Assembly: GCF_900141775.1 (NCBI RefSeq)
Contig: NZ_FSRI01000002.1
Location: forward strand, 522,001 to 586,000
Length of the DNA stretch: 64,000 nt
Direction of reading: 5' to 3'
DNA from: Salinivibrio sp. ES.052
GTDB lineage: Bacteria; Pseudomonadota; Gammaproteobacteria; Enterobacterales; Vibrionaceae
Made by a program: the position numbers and the translations under genes
The notes under the pieces: model-generated
Seen by the model: the letters and a program-made list of their open reading frames with translations, nothing else
Told to the model about the DNA's origin: nothing
Databases searched by the model: none
In this document: piece by piece, positions 9,270 to 22,474 of the stretch
How positions within the stretch are numbered: position 1 is the stretch's first letter
Layout: each line of letters begins with the position of its first letter

Positions 9270-9560
9270 ATGAACATTCGTCCACTACATGATCGCGTTA
9301 TCGTAGAGCGCCAAGAAGCTGAGTCTAAATCAGCAGGCGGCATCGTGTTAACTGGTTCTGCTGCAGAGAAGTCTACCCGTGGTAAAGTGCTGGCGGTAGG
9401 CAAAGGCCGTGTTCTTGAAAACGGCAACGTGCAGCCTATGGACGTTAAAGTGGGTGACACTGTTATCTTCTCTGAAGGCTTCGGCACCAAAAGTGAAAAG
9501 ATTGAGGGTCAAGAAGTTCTTATCCTATCTGAAAGCGACATCATGGCAATCGTTGAATAA
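9270..9560 (+). CDS. groES: Co-chaperonin GroES (Hsp10)
   Basis: GroES is the heptameric lid of the GroEL folding chamber. At 96 residues it has the exact family length. It starts [20 protein letters not shown], with the mobile loop [20 protein letters not shown] at about 22-41 that contacts GroEL. Start ATG is preceded by AGGAGACG. It is co-transcribed with groEL 43 bases downstream from a sigma-32 promoter. Confidence 0.99.
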   Translation: MNIRPLHDRVIVERQEAESKSAGGIVLTGSAAEKSTRGKVLAVGKGRVLENGNVQPMDVKVGDTVIFSEGFGTKSEKIEGQEVLILSESDIMAIVE

Positions 9561-9588
9561 TTCATTTCACCTCCAATCAATAACGTAA

Positions 9589-11250
<1,662 letters not shown>

Positions 11251-11270
11251 TTGCCTTTCCCCTTAAAGAT

Positions 11271-11299
11271 AAAAACCCAGCCTCGGCTGGGTTTTTTTG
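11271..11299 (+). terminator. Intrinsic terminator after groEL
   Basis: The hairpin ACCCAGCC-tc-GGCTGGGT is preceded by A residues and followed by seven T residues. It may also serve the convergent SMR gene on the minus strand. Confidence 0.93.
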
Positions 11300-11325
11300 T
11301 TCGAGCACGCTGTTAACAATGCAAC

Positions 11326-11658
11326 TCAATGTGAAGACACAGAGGAAAAGATATTCATCACCGCCACACCGGCAACAATCAGTACCATGCCAATAATCGC
11401 GGGCGTATCCAGTTTCTGGCCAAAGACCAACCAACCAATTAAAGCGATTAATGTCACGCCAGCGCCTGCCCAAATGGCGTAAGCAATTCCCACTGGAATC
11501 GCACGTAAAGTGAGGGCAAGTAGATAGAAAGAAAAACTGTATCCCACTACCACTAATACCGAAGGAACGAGCTTTGAAAAGCCGTCACTGTTTTTGAGTG
11601 ATGCAGTTGCGATCACCTCTGCCACAATAGCAAACCCCAGAAAAAGCCAGTGCTTCAT
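11326..11658 (-). CDS. SMR family multidrug efflux protein (EmrE/QacE type)
   Basis: This is a small multidrug-resistance exporter in the inner membrane that swaps protons for quaternary cations as a dimer. I start at the ATG at 11658 (MKHWLFLGFAIVAEVIATAS), which has GGGAG about seven bases upstream; this gives 110 residues, exactly the EmrE length. The essential membrane-embedded glutamate falls at E14. Four hydrophobic helices are evident, with the family segment PVGIAYAIWAGAGVTLI and the later FGQKLDTPAIIGMVLI. It resembles EmrE/QacE more than the guanidinium exporter SugE/Gdx, although E. coli carries sugE in this chromosomal neighbourhood. Confidence 0.93.
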   Translation of the reverse strand: MKHWLFLGFAIVAEVIATASLKNSDGFSKLVPSVLVVVGYSFSFYLLALTLRAIPVGIAYAIWAGAGVTLIALIGWLVFGQKLDTPAIIGMVLIVAGVAVMNIFSSVSSH

Positions 11659-11864
11659 ATCGATGACTCCCAAGCGAGAAACAGGCAAGCTATGCTACCA
11701 GCCCCTTTTCATGATGTATGCCTCATTTTTTCTAGAAAAGGGTGAAAACTTCGACTATATTTGTAAATCCACGCAAACGGAAGCCTGATCTGAGCGTAAA
11801 AATAGACAAAAAAAACTGAATTGTGTGTTTTTTGTTCGGGTGGTTTTTTTTTTGCAAAAAGGGG

Positions 11865-11892
11865 TTGCGGTAAAAACTGAGATCTCTATACT
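11865..11892 (+). promoter_or_regulatory. rRNA operon P1 promoter
   Basis: The -35 TTGCGG (11865-11870) and -10 TATACT (11887-11892) are 16 bases apart. They are followed by a GC-rich GCGC discriminator, the standard arrangement of stringently controlled rRNA P1 promoters. A very T-rich stretch upstream (11830-11853) may act as an UP element. Confidence 0.88.
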
Positions 11893-11954
11893 GCGCTTCC
11901 TGTCGACGGGGCAAGCGAGACGCAAGTCACGAAATGCCGACCACGAAATCGACA

Positions 11955-11967
11955 CGCTCTTTAACAA
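11955..11967 (+). promoter_or_regulatory. boxA antitermination site in the 16S leader
   Basis: CGCTCTTTAACAA matches the rRNA boxA consensus (TGCTCTTTAACA), the NusB/NusE loading site for rRNA antitermination. Confidence 0.85.
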
Positions 11968-12075
11968 TTTGACCTATGCAATCTGTGTGGGCACTCGTTG
12001 AGAATAGACAAAAAGATTTATTCGATGAACTGAGTGACCAAACGATAACTTTTAGTTATTCGGCACAGTCAATTC

Positions 12076-12145
12076 GTTTGTCTCTTAGGAGACGAACAAA
12101 ACAGTATTTATCGAGCCGTTTGTCTTTCCTTATGGGAAAGCGAAC
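12076..12145 (+). repeat. Two similar hairpins in the 16S rRNA leader
   Basis: Hairpin 1 pairs GTTTGTCTC (12076-12084) with GAGACGAAC (12089-12097) over a TTAG loop. Hairpin 2 pairs GTTTGTCTTTCC (12118-12129) with GGGAAAGCGAAC (12134-12145) over a TTAT loop. The arms share GTTTGTCT and CGAACAAAA, so they look like duplicated structures just before the mature 16S 5' end. A role in pre-rRNA processing is a guess. Confidence 0.6.
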
Positions 12146-12155
12146 AAAAGAACTT

Positions 12156-13710
<1,555 letters not shown>

Positions 13711-13790
13711 CTGACGCTATTCTTGCGAGTGTTCACACAGATTGTATAGGTTGAAGTTATAAGAGGATATGTTCCCAAACATATCAGCGT

Positions 13791-13866
13791 GTCCCATTCG
13801 TCTAGAGGCCTAGGACACCGCCCTTTCACGGCGGTAACAGGGGTTCGACTCCCCTATGGGACGCCA
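13791..13866 (+). tRNA. tRNA-Glu (anticodon TTC)
   Basis: The 76-base cloverleaf begins GTCCCATTCG and ends with an encoded CCA. Acceptor GTCCCAT pairs with ATGGGAC, and the anticodon stem CCGCC/GGCGG encloses CTTTCAC. It is the first of three tRNAs in the 16S-23S spacer. Confidence 0.97.
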
Positions 13867-13868
13867 AT

Positions 13869-13944
13869 GGGTTGTTAGCTCAGTTGGTAGAGCAGTTGAC
13901 TTTTAATCAATTGGTCACAGGTTCGAATCCTGTACAACCCACCA
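13869..13944 (+). tRNA. tRNA-Lys (anticodon TTT)
   Basis: The 76-base cloverleaf has acceptor GGGTTGT/ACAACCC, anticodon arm TTGACTTTTAATCAA, and an encoded CCA. It begins two bases after tRNA-Glu. Confidence 0.97.
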
Positions 13945-13953
13945 CACTATTGT

Positions 13954-14029
13954 GGGCGATTAGCTCAGTTGGGAGAGCACCTCCCTTACAAGGAGGGGGT
14001 CACTGGTTCGAGCCCGGTATCGCCCACCA
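13954..14029 (+). tRNA. tRNA-Val (anticodon TAC)
   Basis: The 76-base cloverleaf has acceptor GGGCGAT/ATCGCCC, anticodon arm CTCCCTTACAAGGAG, and an encoded CCA. It is the third spacer tRNA. Confidence 0.97.
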
Positions 14030-14089
14030 CGCTTTAAAGGTTTTTGTTTGAGAATCTTTAGAACGTGGTTTATTTAGCAATAAACGACA

Positions 14090-14102
14090 TGCTCTTTAAC
14101 AA
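14090..14102 (+). promoter_or_regulatory. boxA antitermination site in the 16S-23S spacer
   Basis: TGCTCTTTAACAA is a perfect boxA, placed between tRNA-Val and the 23S gene as in other rRNA operons. Confidence 0.85.
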
Positions 14103-14284
14103 TCTGGAAAGCTGACAAGTCATTCTTTAAGAATGACAGTAAAGTTCTCAATCAGTGACAGAAATGTCACTCACACAATCAAGTGTGCTTGGGCTTTGTC
14201 TTATTTGATAAGCAAAGTCTCTATTTTGAGTCCGGCAAAAACAAAACCTTAGTTGTTTTCATACAAGACCTTTTGGGGTTGTAT

Positions 14285-17173
<2,889 letters not shown>

Positions 17174-17260
17174 TACAACACCCAAGAGGTTTTGGGTTGG
17201 ACTCGAAATAAAGCCAGTTGATTGTGGCGAGAACGAACAGCTTTCTAGATTACAAAATTT

Positions 17261-17380
17261 TGCTTGGCGACCATAGCGCTTTGGACCCACCTGACTCCAT
17301 GCCGAACTCAGTAGTGAAACGAAGCAGCGCCGATGGTAGTGTGGGGTCTCCCCATGTGAGAGTAGGACATCGCCAGGCTT
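17261..17380 (+). rRNA. rrf: 5S ribosomal RNA
   Basis: The 120-base gene begins TGCTTGGCGACCATAGCGC and ends CATCGCCAGGCTT, with its ends complementary. The loop region CCATGCCGAACTCAG is conserved. An 87-base spacer separates it from 23S. Nothing suggests a distal tRNA after it. Confidence 0.96.
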
Positions 17381-17533
17381 TGATTATAAATTGTGACTGT
17401 TGCTTGCGATTTTTGATAGCTACGATGCTCATGTATTGGCATACATTGTGCGTCTCGCTTCAAAACTCACTGCGCATAGCTCGCAATTTGAGCATCAAAG
17501 CAGATATGCGTAAGACTTTGATGAGAAAACACC
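17381..17533 (+). other. Post-5S spacer with a hairpin, no gene recognised
   Basis: Between 5S and the terminators lies about 150 bases without a credible gene. It contains an 8-bp perfect inverted repeat, CATCAAAG (17493-17500) with CTTTGATG (17516-17523), separated by 15 bases. This could be a processing structure of the rRNA transcript or a small RNA, but nothing identifies it. Confidence 0.4.
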
Positions 17534-17563
17534 AAGCCCTGACCTGATGGTCGGGGCTTTTTT
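17534..17563 (+). terminator. First rRNA operon terminator
   Basis: The stem AAGCCCTGACC-tgat-GGTCGGGGCTT (one G-T pair) is followed by a T run. It is nearly duplicated about 60 bases downstream. Confidence 0.93.
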
Positions 17564-17596
17564 GTATCGTTAAAACCGTGATGAAAAACCAATGAA

Positions 17597-17628
17597 GCCC
17601 TGGCCTGACGGTCAGGGTTTTCTTTTTT
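17597..17628 (+). terminator. Second rRNA operon terminator
   Basis: The stem GCCCTGGCC-tgac-GGTCAGGGT is followed by TTTCTTTTTT. Its sequence is so close to the hairpin at 17534 that the two look like a tandem duplication. Confidence 0.9.
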
Positions 17629-17677
17629 GATCGTGTGTCCCGGCCTGAGCGTATCTATTTATTTAGGAGGTGCCTTT

Positions 17678-18058
17678 ATGGTCACGGTGTTCTACGACAG
17701 TATGTGTCCCTTGTGTGTGAAAGAAATGCGTAAACTCTCTCGTTGGGACAGCGAAGGGGCTCTCAATTTGGTTGATATTCATCAGGCTGATTTCTCTGAT
17801 CGTTTCCCTGACGTCGATCCCAGCGCTGCGAATCGTATTTTGCACGCACAAGATCACAACGGCAAGATGGTGTATGGTTTAGATGCAACCTATGTGGCTT
17901 GGCATGCGGTCGGAAAAGGTGTTTGGGTGAGTTGGTTACGTTGGCCTATGATTGCTTGGTTTGCGGACAAGACCTACCTTTTCTTTGCGCGACACCGCTA
18001 TCGGATCTCTGCGCTACTGACGGGCCAAGCACGTTGCCAACAATGCCAAATTATATAA
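17678..18058 (+). CDS. DCC-family (DUF393) thiol-disulfide oxidoreductase-like protein
   Basis: The 126-residue product starts at the ATG at 17678 (MVTVFYDSMCPLCVKEMRKL), preceded by a strong TTAGGAGGTG; a longer in-frame start at 17627 is not needed. The thioredoxin-like DUF393 family is defined by a D-x-x-C-P-x-C motif, here YDSMCPLC at residues 6-13. A later GLDATYVAWHAVGKG segment is also typical. A CQQC pair lies near the C-terminus (about residue 121). The family's biochemical role is poorly established. A flavin reductase-like gene starts eight bases after its stop, so the two are probably co-transcribed. Confidence 0.88.
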   Translation: MVTVFYDSMCPLCVKEMRKLSRWDSEGALNLVDIHQADFSDRFPDVDPSAANRILHAQDHNGKMVYGLDATYVAWHAVGKGVWVSWLRWPMIAWFADKTYLFFARHRYRISALLTGQARCQQCQII

Positions 18059-18066
18059 GGAAGCGT

Positions 18067-18708
18067 ATGTCCCTCAGTGTATATGAAAGAGACGATATTT
18101 TGGCGATGGAAAAGCGCTATCGTGCGGCTTTTGTTAACAGCTTATCCGGTTTTAAGTCGGCGAATTTGTTGGGGACGAGTGATACAAGCCGACAGACTAA
18201 CCTTTGTATGGTGAGCTCTGCTTTTCACCTTGGATCCGATCCAGCCCTCATGGGTATTATCATTCGCCCTGATGTTGTCCCTCGCGACTCGCTAGACAAT
18301 ATTAGAGAAACAGGTGTTTATACCCTGAACCATGTTCAAGAGGCGATGGTCTCGGCGGCCCACCAAACCTCGGCACGTTATCCGCGAGGAGTGTCTGAGT
18401 TTGAGCAAGTCGGCTTTACCCCTTTATGGCGTGAGCGCATTAACGCCCCTTATGTACAAGAAGCAGCAATACGCTTAGGGTTAATTCTTAGAGAAGAGCA
18501 TACTATGGCGATCAATGGCACCCATTTATTAGTGGGTGAAATAATTGAAGCCCATATACCAGACTGCTGTATTGGAAAAGATGGCTTTATCGATATCGAG
18601 CAAGCGGGCACGGTTGCGTTAAGTGGCTTAGATAGCTATCACACGACTAAAAGCGTGGGTCGGCTTAGCTATGCCAAGCCGGACACCATGCCTGAATGGC
18701 TTGATTAG
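18067..18708 (+). CDS. Flavin reductase-like domain protein (FMN-binding split barrel)
   Basis: The 213-residue product starts at the ATG at 18067 (MSLSVYERDDILAMEKRYRA); the longer in-frame extension upstream overlaps the DCC gene in another frame and is not credible. The central part KSANLLGTSDTSRQTNLCMV, then GSDPALMGIIIRPD and a later INGTHLLVGEII, matches the split-barrel fold that binds FMN in flavin reductases. No oxygenase partner is nearby, so its substrate is unknown. It follows the DCC protein closely, suggesting a shared redox role. Its stop codon overlaps that of the convergent GNAT gene (TTAG). Confidence 0.8.
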   Translation: MSLSVYERDDILAMEKRYRAAFVNSLSGFKSANLLGTSDTSRQTNLCMVSSAFHLGSDPALMGIIIRPDVVPRDSLDNIRETGVYTLNHVQEAMVSAAHQTSARYPRGVSEFEQVGFTPLWRERINAPYVQEAAIRLGLILREEHTMAINGTHLLVGEIIEAHIPDCCIGKDGFIDIEQAGTVALSGLDSYHTTKSVGRLSYAKPDTMPEWLD

Positions 18709-19193
18709 CGGGTACGCGCCATATAGTGGGCATCGACAAACTCACCGTTGCGGAAAGCAAATTGTTTAGCTGTCCCTTCGACTTCAAAACCAAAGCGTTG
18801 ATAGAGGTGGATAGCCGCTAGATTGTCGGTGTACACGGTTAACTCTATCCGTGTCACATTCAGCCAGTTTTCGGCTAAGTCGATGGCCTTTTCCATCAGG
18901 GCGCTACCAATGCCGCGGTTTTGATAGGCATCGTGAACGCCCATGCCCATATCTGCAACGTGGCGGCGGCGCGGGTTAGCGGCGATGATCAAGCCGAGGT
19001 TACCGACCACTTTACCCTCTAGCTCGGCGACCAATGGGTACACGCCATCTGGGACATTATTGAGCCGTTTTTCCCACATCGCGAGGCTTGGCATCGGCAA
19101 TTGCAAGGTGCCCGCTTGGGCCTTGGGTTGCGCATAGATATCACGTATCGCCGGAATGTCGTCGGCGTGGTATTGACGAATAATCAGAGACAT
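18705..19193 (-). CDS. GNAT family acetyltransferase, YhhY/AaaT-like
   Basis: This cytoplasmic acetyl-CoA-dependent N-acetyltransferase of 162 residues has the GNAT fold. Acetyl-CoA-binding motif A is DAYQNRGIGSALMEKAIDLA (about 88-107), and motif B is AIHLYQRFGFEVEGT (about 127-141). The whole sequence (IYAQPKAQAGTLQLP near the start, FRNGEFVDAHYMAR at the end) resembles E. coli YhhY, reported to acetylate some L-amino acids. That substrate cannot be confirmed here. Its stop codon overlaps the stop of the convergent flavin reductase-like gene by three bases. Confidence 0.88.
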   Translation of the reverse strand: MSLIIRQYHADDIPAIRDIYAQPKAQAGTLQLPMPSLAMWEKRLNNVPDGVYPLVAELEGKVVGNLGLIIAANPRRRHVADMGMGVHDAYQNRGIGSALMEKAIDLAENWLNVTRIELTVYTDNLAAIHLYQRFGFEVEGTAKQFAFRNGEFVDAHYMARTR

Positions 19194-19279
19194 AACACAT
19201 CCTTGTGGTGAGCTTTCTTTTTAATAAGCCATTAAATTAAAGATAAATCAATAGGTTATTTAAATAAAAAAGGCGATAA

Positions 19280-20302
19280 CTACTCTAAATGAAGGTCAAG
19301 TGGCGTTTTACTTGATCGCCCCCCAATTTCTCGGGTTAGCCGAGGGACTAAATAGCCTGAAAGCTGACTGATAATTTCTTGCATTAATGTGCGCGCCTCA
19401 TCGTCTGAGACTAAAAAGTGGGCGGCACCTTGGACTTTATCCAATATATGCAGGTAGTAAGGCAACACGCCAGCATCGAACAGCCGTTGGCTCAGTACCA
19501 CCAACGCATCCGCACTATCATTCACCCCTTTGAGGAGCACGCTTTGGTTAAGCAGCGTGATACCGGCTTGTCGTAGTGCGTGGAGTTTGTCGCTTAATTC
19601 GGTATTGATCTCATTGGCATGGTTGATGTGCGTAACCATCACGATTTGTAAACGTGAGTACGATAGGCGCTCGAGCAGCGTTGAGGTGATACGCGCGGGG
19701 ATCACAACAGGCAGCCGAGAGTGAATGCGCAGCCGTTTAACATGCGTGATCTGCTCTATGGCGGTTATCAGCCAATCGAGCTCCTCGTCTTTGGCCATCA
19801 GCGGATCACCACCAGATAAAATCACTTCATCAACTTCAGGGTGTGCGTCGATATAGTCAAGTGAGCCTTGCCACACGCGTTTGCTACCTTTGTTGTCCTG
19901 ATAAGGGAAATGGCGGCGGAAGCAGTACCGGCAATTAATCGCACAGCCCCCTTTGACGATCAGCAACACTCGATTGCGGTATTTGTGCAACAGTCCCGGT
20001 GTATCGTTGTCTTGCTCTTCAAGCGGATCAGCGCTGAAGCCCTTTACCTGGTTAAATTCTTCCGCAACCGGTAATACCTGTTTGAGTAACGGGTCATGCG
20101 GGTTGCCTTTTTCCATTCTGGCGACAAAACTACGCGGTACACGCTGTGAAAATAAACGGCGCGCCGTAAAGCCGGACTCCCACGCTTTTGGTGAAATATC
20201 GAGCAGTTGCAGCAGTTCACTGGGATCTGTGATCCCCTCTGCGAGTTCTTTGATCCAGTTTCGCTCAACAGCAGGCTGGATTCGGGTTATGATATGCGAC
20301 AT
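19280..20302 (-). CDS. epmB: EF-P (R)-beta-lysine pathway lysine 2,3-aminomutase EpmB
   Basis: EpmB is a radical-SAM, PLP-dependent enzyme that turns L-lysine into (R)-beta-lysine, which EpmA attaches to EF-P. I start it at the ATG at 20302 (MSHIITRIQPAVERNWIKEL), giving 340 residues as usual for EpmB; a longer frame reaching 20443 would run through the efp start. The radical-SAM cluster motif CAINCRYCFRRHFP lies at about residues 118-131, and LSGGDPLMAKDEEL follows. It is divergent from efp with only 33 bases between the two starts, so the promoters must overlap. Confidence 0.96.
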   Translation of the reverse strand: MSHIITRIQPAVERNWIKELAEGITDPSELLQLLDISPKAWESGFTARRLFSQRVPRSFVARMEKGNPHDPLLKQVLPVAEEFNQVKGFSADPLEEQDNDTPGLLHKYRNRVLLIVKGGCAINCRYCFRRHFPYQDNKGSKRVWQGSLDYIDAHPEVDEVILSGGDPLMAKDEELDWLITAIEQITHVKRLRIHSRLPVVIPARITSTLLERLSYSRLQIVMVTHINHANEINTELSDKLHALRQAGITLLNQSVLLKGVNDSADALVVLSQRLFDAGVLPYYLHILDKVQGAAHFLVSDDEARTLMQEIISQLSGYLVPRLTREIGGRSSKTPLDLHLE

Positions 20303-20335
20303 TTGTGAAAACTCGAAGATGTTAAGAGGATCAAG

Positions 20336-20902
20336 ATGGCGTCTTTCAGCACTAATGAATTCCGCGGCGGCATGAAAATTATGCTCGATAACGAGCCGTG
20401 TGTCATTACCGAAAATGAATTTGTGAAGCCAGGTAAAGGTCAAGCCTTTAACCGTGTGAAAATCCGTAAGTTGATCTCCGGTAAAGTTTTGGAGAAAACG
20501 TTTAAGTCCGGTGACAGCGTTGAAGCCGCTGACGTGATTGATGTGGATATGGATTACTTATACACCGACGGTGAATTTTTCCACTTTATGAACAATGAGA
20601 CGTTTGAGCAAATCGCCGCCAACGAGAGTGCGGTGGGTGAGAACGTTAAATGGTTGGTCGAAAACAATAGCTGTACGCTCACGCTTTGGAATGGTGATCC
20701 GATTGTGGTGATGCCACCAAACTTTGTTGAGCTGGAAGTGACCGAAACCGATCCGGGCTTGAAAGGGGACACTCAGGGAACTGGGGGAAAACCTGCCACC
20801 TTGACTACCGGAGCGGTGGTCCGTGTGCCGCTATTTATCCAAATTGGTGAAGTGATTAAGGTCGATACGCGTAACGGCGAATATGTTGGACGTGTAAAAT
20901 AA
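20336..20902 (+). CDS. efp: Elongation factor P
   Basis: EF-P binds the ribosome between P and E sites and relieves stalling at polyproline. The 188-residue protein has the three-domain length of the family. The modified lysine is K34 in the loop [10 protein letters not shown], as in E. coli, where EpmA/EpmB/EpmC act. The C-terminal domain segment [18 protein letters not shown] is typical. The start is preceded by AAGAGGATC. A bidirectional terminator follows. Confidence 0.98.
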   Translation: MASFSTNEFRGGMKIMLDNEPCVITENEFVKPGKGQAFNRVKIRKLISGKVLEKTFKSGDSVEAADVIDVDMDYLYTDGEFFHFMNNETFEQIAANESAVGENVKWLVENNSCTLTLWNGDPIVVMPPNFVELEVTETDPGLKGDTQGTGGKPATLTTGAVVRVPLFIQIGEVIKVDTRNGEYVGRVK

Positions 20903-20916
20903 TGACCCACAATAAA

Positions 20917-20948
20917 AAAGCCCTGAGCGATTCGCCAGGGCTTTTTTG
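20917..20948. terminator. Bidirectional terminator between efp and frdD
   Basis: The stem AAGCCCTG...CAGGGCTT (20918-20943) is flanked by A residues on the left and TTTTTT on the right. It serves efp (+) and the frd operon (-). Confidence 0.9.
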
Positions 20949-20967
20949 TTTCATTGCGTGTGACACG

Positions 20968-21330
20968 TTAGATCATCAACACTAAAAGCGCGGCAACGAC
21001 ACTGATCGTGAAGGCTAGGGCGTAACAGACCACTTTACCTGCTAGACCGATATGCAATTTGAGGTCGTGCATGCCATGGTGAATACGGTGCATTGCATGC
21101 CACATCGGCAGCGCGAGCGTGGCGAGGATCAGAAGCTTGCCTAGCCAGTGCTCAGCAAACATCATTACACGCTCATAGCTCAGTGCTGATGGGTCAATAA
21201 CGCCAAGCGGGATGAGTACGCCTAAGATTAAGACGGTCACCGGCGTGAACATAGCAAACCAGGTCCCCCCGGCGCCAAAGAGACTCCACCAAATGGGCTC
21301 ATCGGAACGTTTTGGTTTGGGATCGATCAT
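20968..21330 (-). CDS. frdD: Fumarate reductase membrane anchor subunit D
   Basis: FrdD is one of two hydrophobic anchors that hold fumarate reductase to the inner membrane and carry the menaquinol site. The start is the ATG at 21330 ([20 protein letters not shown]) with AGGAGGTG upstream, giving 120 residues; the in-frame extension upstream lies in frdC. Three transmembrane segments are visible at about 22-45, 62-85 and 97-118. [14 protein letters not shown] in the second loop region is typical. It follows frdC by eight bases. Confidence 0.96.
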   Translation of the reverse strand: MIDPKPKRSDEPIWWSLFGAGGTWFAMFTPVTVLILGVLIPLGVIDPSALSYERVMMFAEHWLGKLLILATLALPMWHAMHRIHHGMHDLKLHIGLAGKVVCYALAFTISVVAALLVLMI

Positions 21331-21338
21331 AACACCTC

Positions 21339-21722
21339 CTAAATGAGCACCAGAGCGATCAGTGATACCACCGCCACAGCGGCCCATTGCGCACCAATCA
21401 CCCATTTACCATCGAGTAGCTTGCCTTTGATTCGAATCGGCATCACTTGTGGCATCATGCTGAAAAACGTGGTGGCATGAAAAAGACTTGCTACCAAGGC
21501 AACCAGATTCAACACGATCACCACTGGATGAGCCATATAAGCGAGCCAGCTTTGCCAAGCTTGTGGGCCTTGTACCAAGCAGATTAATCCTGCTGTTAGA
21601 CTAAGCGTGAAGAAGACCAAAGGCAGTACCGTGGCTTCGCGCACCATATAAAAGCGATAGAACGGATGCTCTAGCCACCAAGTACGAGGCATGGGACGTA
21701 CATAGGGTTTGCGGTTACTCAT
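21339..21722 (-). CDS. frdC: Fumarate reductase membrane anchor subunit C
   Basis: The 127-residue hydrophobic subunit begins [20 protein letters not shown], closely matching FrdC family N-termini, and has three transmembrane segments (about 27-50, 62-85, 105-127). Its start overlaps the frdB stop by four bases (ATGA), implying translational coupling. Confidence 0.96.
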   Translation of the reverse strand: MSNRKPYVRPMPRTWWLEHPFYRFYMVREATVLPLVFFTLSLTAGLICLVQGPQAWQSWLAYMAHPVVIVLNLVALVASLFHATTFFSMMPQVMPIRIKGKLLDGKWVIGAQWAAVAVVSLIALVLI

Positions 21723-22474
21723 CCTCTTACCTCCTGCCCATCTTTATTAGGATTAAACATAGCAATCACCATATCTTGGGTGGAAGCCACCTTGCCTTGG
21801 TTGACCGCGCCCGCAGGATCGACGCCTTTTGGACAGACTTTTGAGCAGTAGCCAACGAAAGTGCATCCCCATGCGCCGTTCTCACTGTTAATCAGCGGCA
21901 TACGTTGGGCTTTACCCTTGTCTCGACTATCAAGGTTATAGCGGTGCGCCAAGGCGATAGCGGCAGGGCCTAAAAAGTCTGGGTTAAGTCCAAATTGCGG
22001 GCAGGCGGCGTAACATAAACCGCAATTGATACAAGCGGCGAATTGTTTGTATCGCGCCATTTGTTCGGGCGTTTGCGTATTGGGTCCGTCCTCGGGGCGG
22101 CGGTCATTACCCAAAATATAAGGTTTGATCGCTTCAAGGCGCTCAATGAAGGGCGTCATATCAACCACGAGATCTTTTTCGATCGCAAAGTTAGCTAAGG
22201 GTTCAATCAGCACCCCTTTGGGGTAGTCACGTAAAAAGGCTTTACAGGCCAGTTTAGGCACACCATCAACCATCATTCCGCACGAGCCACAAATGGCCAT
22301 GCGACACGACCAGCGATAAGACAGGGATTTATCTAAGTTATCCTTGATATAACCTAGCGCATCCAGAACTGACATGGTTTCGTCACCCGGCACCACAAAT
22401 GCTTGCGTATAAGGGGCATCATCAGTGGCGGGATCGTACCTGAGCACGGAGACCTGATAGGTAGCTTGCGTCAT
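21719..22474 (-). CDS. frdB: Fumarate reductase iron-sulfur subunit
   Basis: FrdB transfers electrons from menaquinol to FrdA through three clusters. The 251 residues contain the [2Fe-2S] ligands in [16 protein letters not shown] with a later KLAC. The ferredoxin-like part has [12 protein letters not shown] and [17 protein letters not shown] for the [4Fe-4S] and [3Fe-4S] clusters. The start has a GAGGAG ribosome-binding site and overlaps the frdA stop by four bases. Confidence 0.97.
   Translation of the reverse strand: MTQATYQVSVLRYDPATDDAPYTQAFVVPGDETMSVLDALGYIKDNLDKSLSYRWSCRMAICGSCGMMVDGVPKLACKAFLRDYPKGVLIEPLANFAIEKDLVVDMTPFIERLEAIKPYILGNDRRPEDGPNTQTPEQMARYKQFAACINCGLCYAACPQFGLNPDFLGPAAIALAHRYNLDSRDKGKAQRMPLINSENGAWGCTFVGYCSKVCPKGVDPAGAVNQGKVASTQDMVIAMFNPNKDGQEVRG

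Noticed and set aside
17218-17547. 109-codon frame covering the 5S gene
   Set aside because: It overlaps 5S rRNA and a terminator and has no protein features.
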